Notes under the pieces: model-generated | What the model was told of the DNA's origin: nothing | Database searches by the model: none | What the model saw: the letters and a program-made list of their open reading frames with translations, nothing else | Shown: positions 36,501 to 37,462 of the stretch, piece after piece | How positions within the stretch are numbered: position 1 is the stretch's first letter | Layout: the number at the start of each line of letters is the position of its first letter | Assembly (NCBI GenBank): GCA_964630925.1 | Contig: CAZVZK010000096.1 | Location: 1-37,462, forward strand | Direction of reading: 5' to 3' | DNA: 37,462 nucleotides | From: RGDT01 sp964630925 | Lineage (GTDB): Bacteria; Planctomycetota; Planctomycetia; Gemmatales; Gemmataceae | Made by a program: the position numbers and the translations under genes

Positions 36501-37361
36501 CTATCTCCTCGGCGGGCCGCGCAGGAAATATGTCCGTGAGGCGGTGGTGGACTTCAAGCCGCGCCACGACACAACGCTGATCGACGAGGGCGGCTCCTCG
36601 AACACGAAATCCGCATCGGCCTTGATCCACTTGTCCCGGACCACCGCCTCGGTCCGGCCGGCGCCGAACGCGGCGTCCCCGTAGTCCTGGGTGCCGCGCG
36701 TGTAGGTCGCCGCGCCCAGCACGTTCAGGATGTACGGGCCGGCGCTGTCCACGGCCGCCTGGAACTTGTCATCCACCACGCCGGCCTCGTCCACGATCTC
36801 GATCGAATACGACCCCGCACGCAGCGTCGCCGTCGCCGCGCCGGTGCCCCTCCCCGCCGCGACCCAGTCGGCCCCGTCGAGGCGGATCCGCACCGCCCTG
36901 CCCGCGCCGTTATCGACGATGACGCGGCCGACGGGGAACCAGAGGTGGATGGCCAGCGCCGCGCCGAGCGTCGCGAAGATGAACAGGCCGGCCAGCAGCG
37001 CGGTGCCGAGCGGCTTGCGGTCCGTCTTCTCGCCGTCGGCCGACCCCTTGGCCATGCCCCAGAGCGCCGCGACCCATCCCGGCGCCCCCAGCACCGTCAC
37101 CAGCAGCGTGCCGTTGAAGAGCCAGGGTGTGCCGGCGAGGAACCAGGTGAGGGCGAGGAAGGCGGCGGCGAGGAGGGCCCACCCCCTCAGGGCGGACAGG
37201 GCGGGCAGCATCGACGGCCCCTTGGGGGCCGTCGGCTGGTCCGAAGCGTCACGCGGGACGGTGATACCGGCCCGGCAGGCTGGGCAGTGGACCGGCAGGC
37301 CGGCCACGTCCGGGGAGAAGGCCGCTTCTTCCCCGCACGCGGGGCAGGTGTGGTAGATCAA
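36501..37361 (-). CDS. Zinc-ribbon membrane protein (286 aa)
   Basis: 286 residues. The N-terminus is a zinc ribbon (MIYHTCPACGEEAAFSPDVAGLPVHCPACRAGITVP) with two C-x2-C knuckles. Three membrane helices follow: WALLAAAFLALTWFLAG, GTLLVTVLGAPGWVAALWGM and GTALLAGLFIFATLGAALAIHLW. After them is an extracytoplasmic beta domain (VGRVIVDNGAGRAVRIRLDGADWVAAGRG, ATLRAGSYSIEIVDEAG), resembling a carboxypeptidase-regulatory or PEGA-like sandwich. The last 70 residues contain ADADFVFEEPPSSISVV. Function unknown. Proteins of this build are frequent in Gemmataceae and may link a cytosolic ribbon to a periplasmic binding domain. It is upstream of the candidate selenoprotein gene on the same strand, 129 bases away. 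Confidence 0.75.
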   Translation of the reverse strand: MIYHTCPACGEEAAFSPDVAGLPVHCPACRAGITVPRDASDQPTAPKGPSMLPALSALRGWALLAAAFLALTWFLAGTPWLFNGTLLVTVLGAPGWVAALWGMAKGSADGEKTDRKPLGTALLAGLFIFATLGAALAIHLWFPVGRVIVDNGAGRAVRIRLDGADWVAAGRGTGAATATLRAGSYSIEIVDEAGVVDDKFQAAVDSAGPYILNVLGAATYTRGTQDYGDAAFGAGRTEAVVRDKWIKADADFVFEEPPSSISVVSWRGLKSTTASRTYFLRGPPRR

Positions 37362-37421
37362 GGGCCCCTCCGGCCGTGGTCCGAGACGAATCCCCTCATC
37401 CTACAAGTTCGGGTGGTGACC

Positions 37422-37448
37422 TTGATGGGCTAACAGGCTTGCTACAAT
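37422..37448 (+). promoter_or_regulatory. Possible promoter for a gene beyond the window
   Basis: TTGATG (37422-37427) and TACAAT (37443-37448) are separated by 15 bases, shorter than ideal. A small GCTAC/GTAGC dyad overlaps the -10. It would drive a plus-strand gene starting after 37462. Confidence 0.35.
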
Positions 37449-37462
37449 GCAAGGTAGCGGGG

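Noticed and set aside
1..37462. tRNA, rRNA, riboswitch or origin sequences
   Set aside because: No tRNA-like cloverleaf, rRNA core motif, riboswitch core or DnaA-box cluster was seen by eye on either strand; a covariance-model scan would be needed to exclude small RNAs.

Overview
The window is high-GC (roughly 70%) DNA with the gene content of a Planctomycetota bacterium, most likely of the Gemmataceae. The lineage markers are two DUF1559 proteins, two TIGR02996 repeat-companion proteins, an ECF sigma factor overlapping a serine/threonine kinase, secreted leucine-rich-repeat and HEAT-like proteins, and several zinc-ribbon membrane proteins. No rRNA, tRNA, CRISPR array or intact insertion sequence was seen. 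All family assignments come from reading motifs, not from searches.

Layout. 1-1523: the 3' end of a DinG-type helicase gene, repeated exactly about 1.2 kb later, with two small unknown genes between the copies. 1554-2580: a Panacea-antitoxin/PemK-like toxin pair with its own promoter. 2670-3619: two hypothetical genes. 3582-6722 (minus): ECF sigma factor, serine/threonine kinase and fatty acid desaturase in one run. 6827-7871: a SRPBCC protein and a lipoprotein. 8037-9227: an Rpn/DUF4351-like gene followed in frame by a duplicated C-terminal tail. 9483-11342: apparent remnants of phage portal and terminase genes on the minus strand, with a plus-strand secreted LRR gene between them. 11385-12128: two small genes. 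12129-12706: a repeat-rich gap holding a MITE-like element. 12707-15023: a CPBP protease and an HD-GYP protein separated by a 144-base heptamer hairpin. 15203-18346: tandem DUF1559 genes. 18445-19230: an SDR. 19386-23440: a secreted degenerate subtilase, a GNAT and a secreted metallopeptidase. 23490-27443: a zinc-ribbon protein, a large HEAT/proline-rich secreted protein and an FGE-like protein. 27639-27756: a second MITE-like element. 28708-30597: rpmB-gatC-gatA. 30683-33816: DUF2716, zinc-ribbon membrane protein and a sigma-54 activator. 33870-35207: a frameshifted TIGR02996 gene and a nucleotidyltransferase pair. 35253-36371: a secreted thioredoxin-like gene with an in-frame TGA. 36501-37361: a zinc-ribbon membrane protein.

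How the genes work together. The core functions are translation (L28, GatCA) and regulation (ECF sigma/kinase, HD-GYP, sigma-54 activator). The rest is mainly envelope and secreted proteins of planctomycete type, with scars of mobile DNA: partial duplications, a phage remnant, terminal-inverted-repeat elements and broken paralogues.

The most striking feature is the 35253-36371 gene. Its reading frame runs through TGA directly after a cysteine, at the expected redox position of a thioredoxin fold. The bases after that TGA fold into a stem-loop that fits a bacterial SECIS element, so I propose a selenoprotein; a nonsense mutation is the main alternative.
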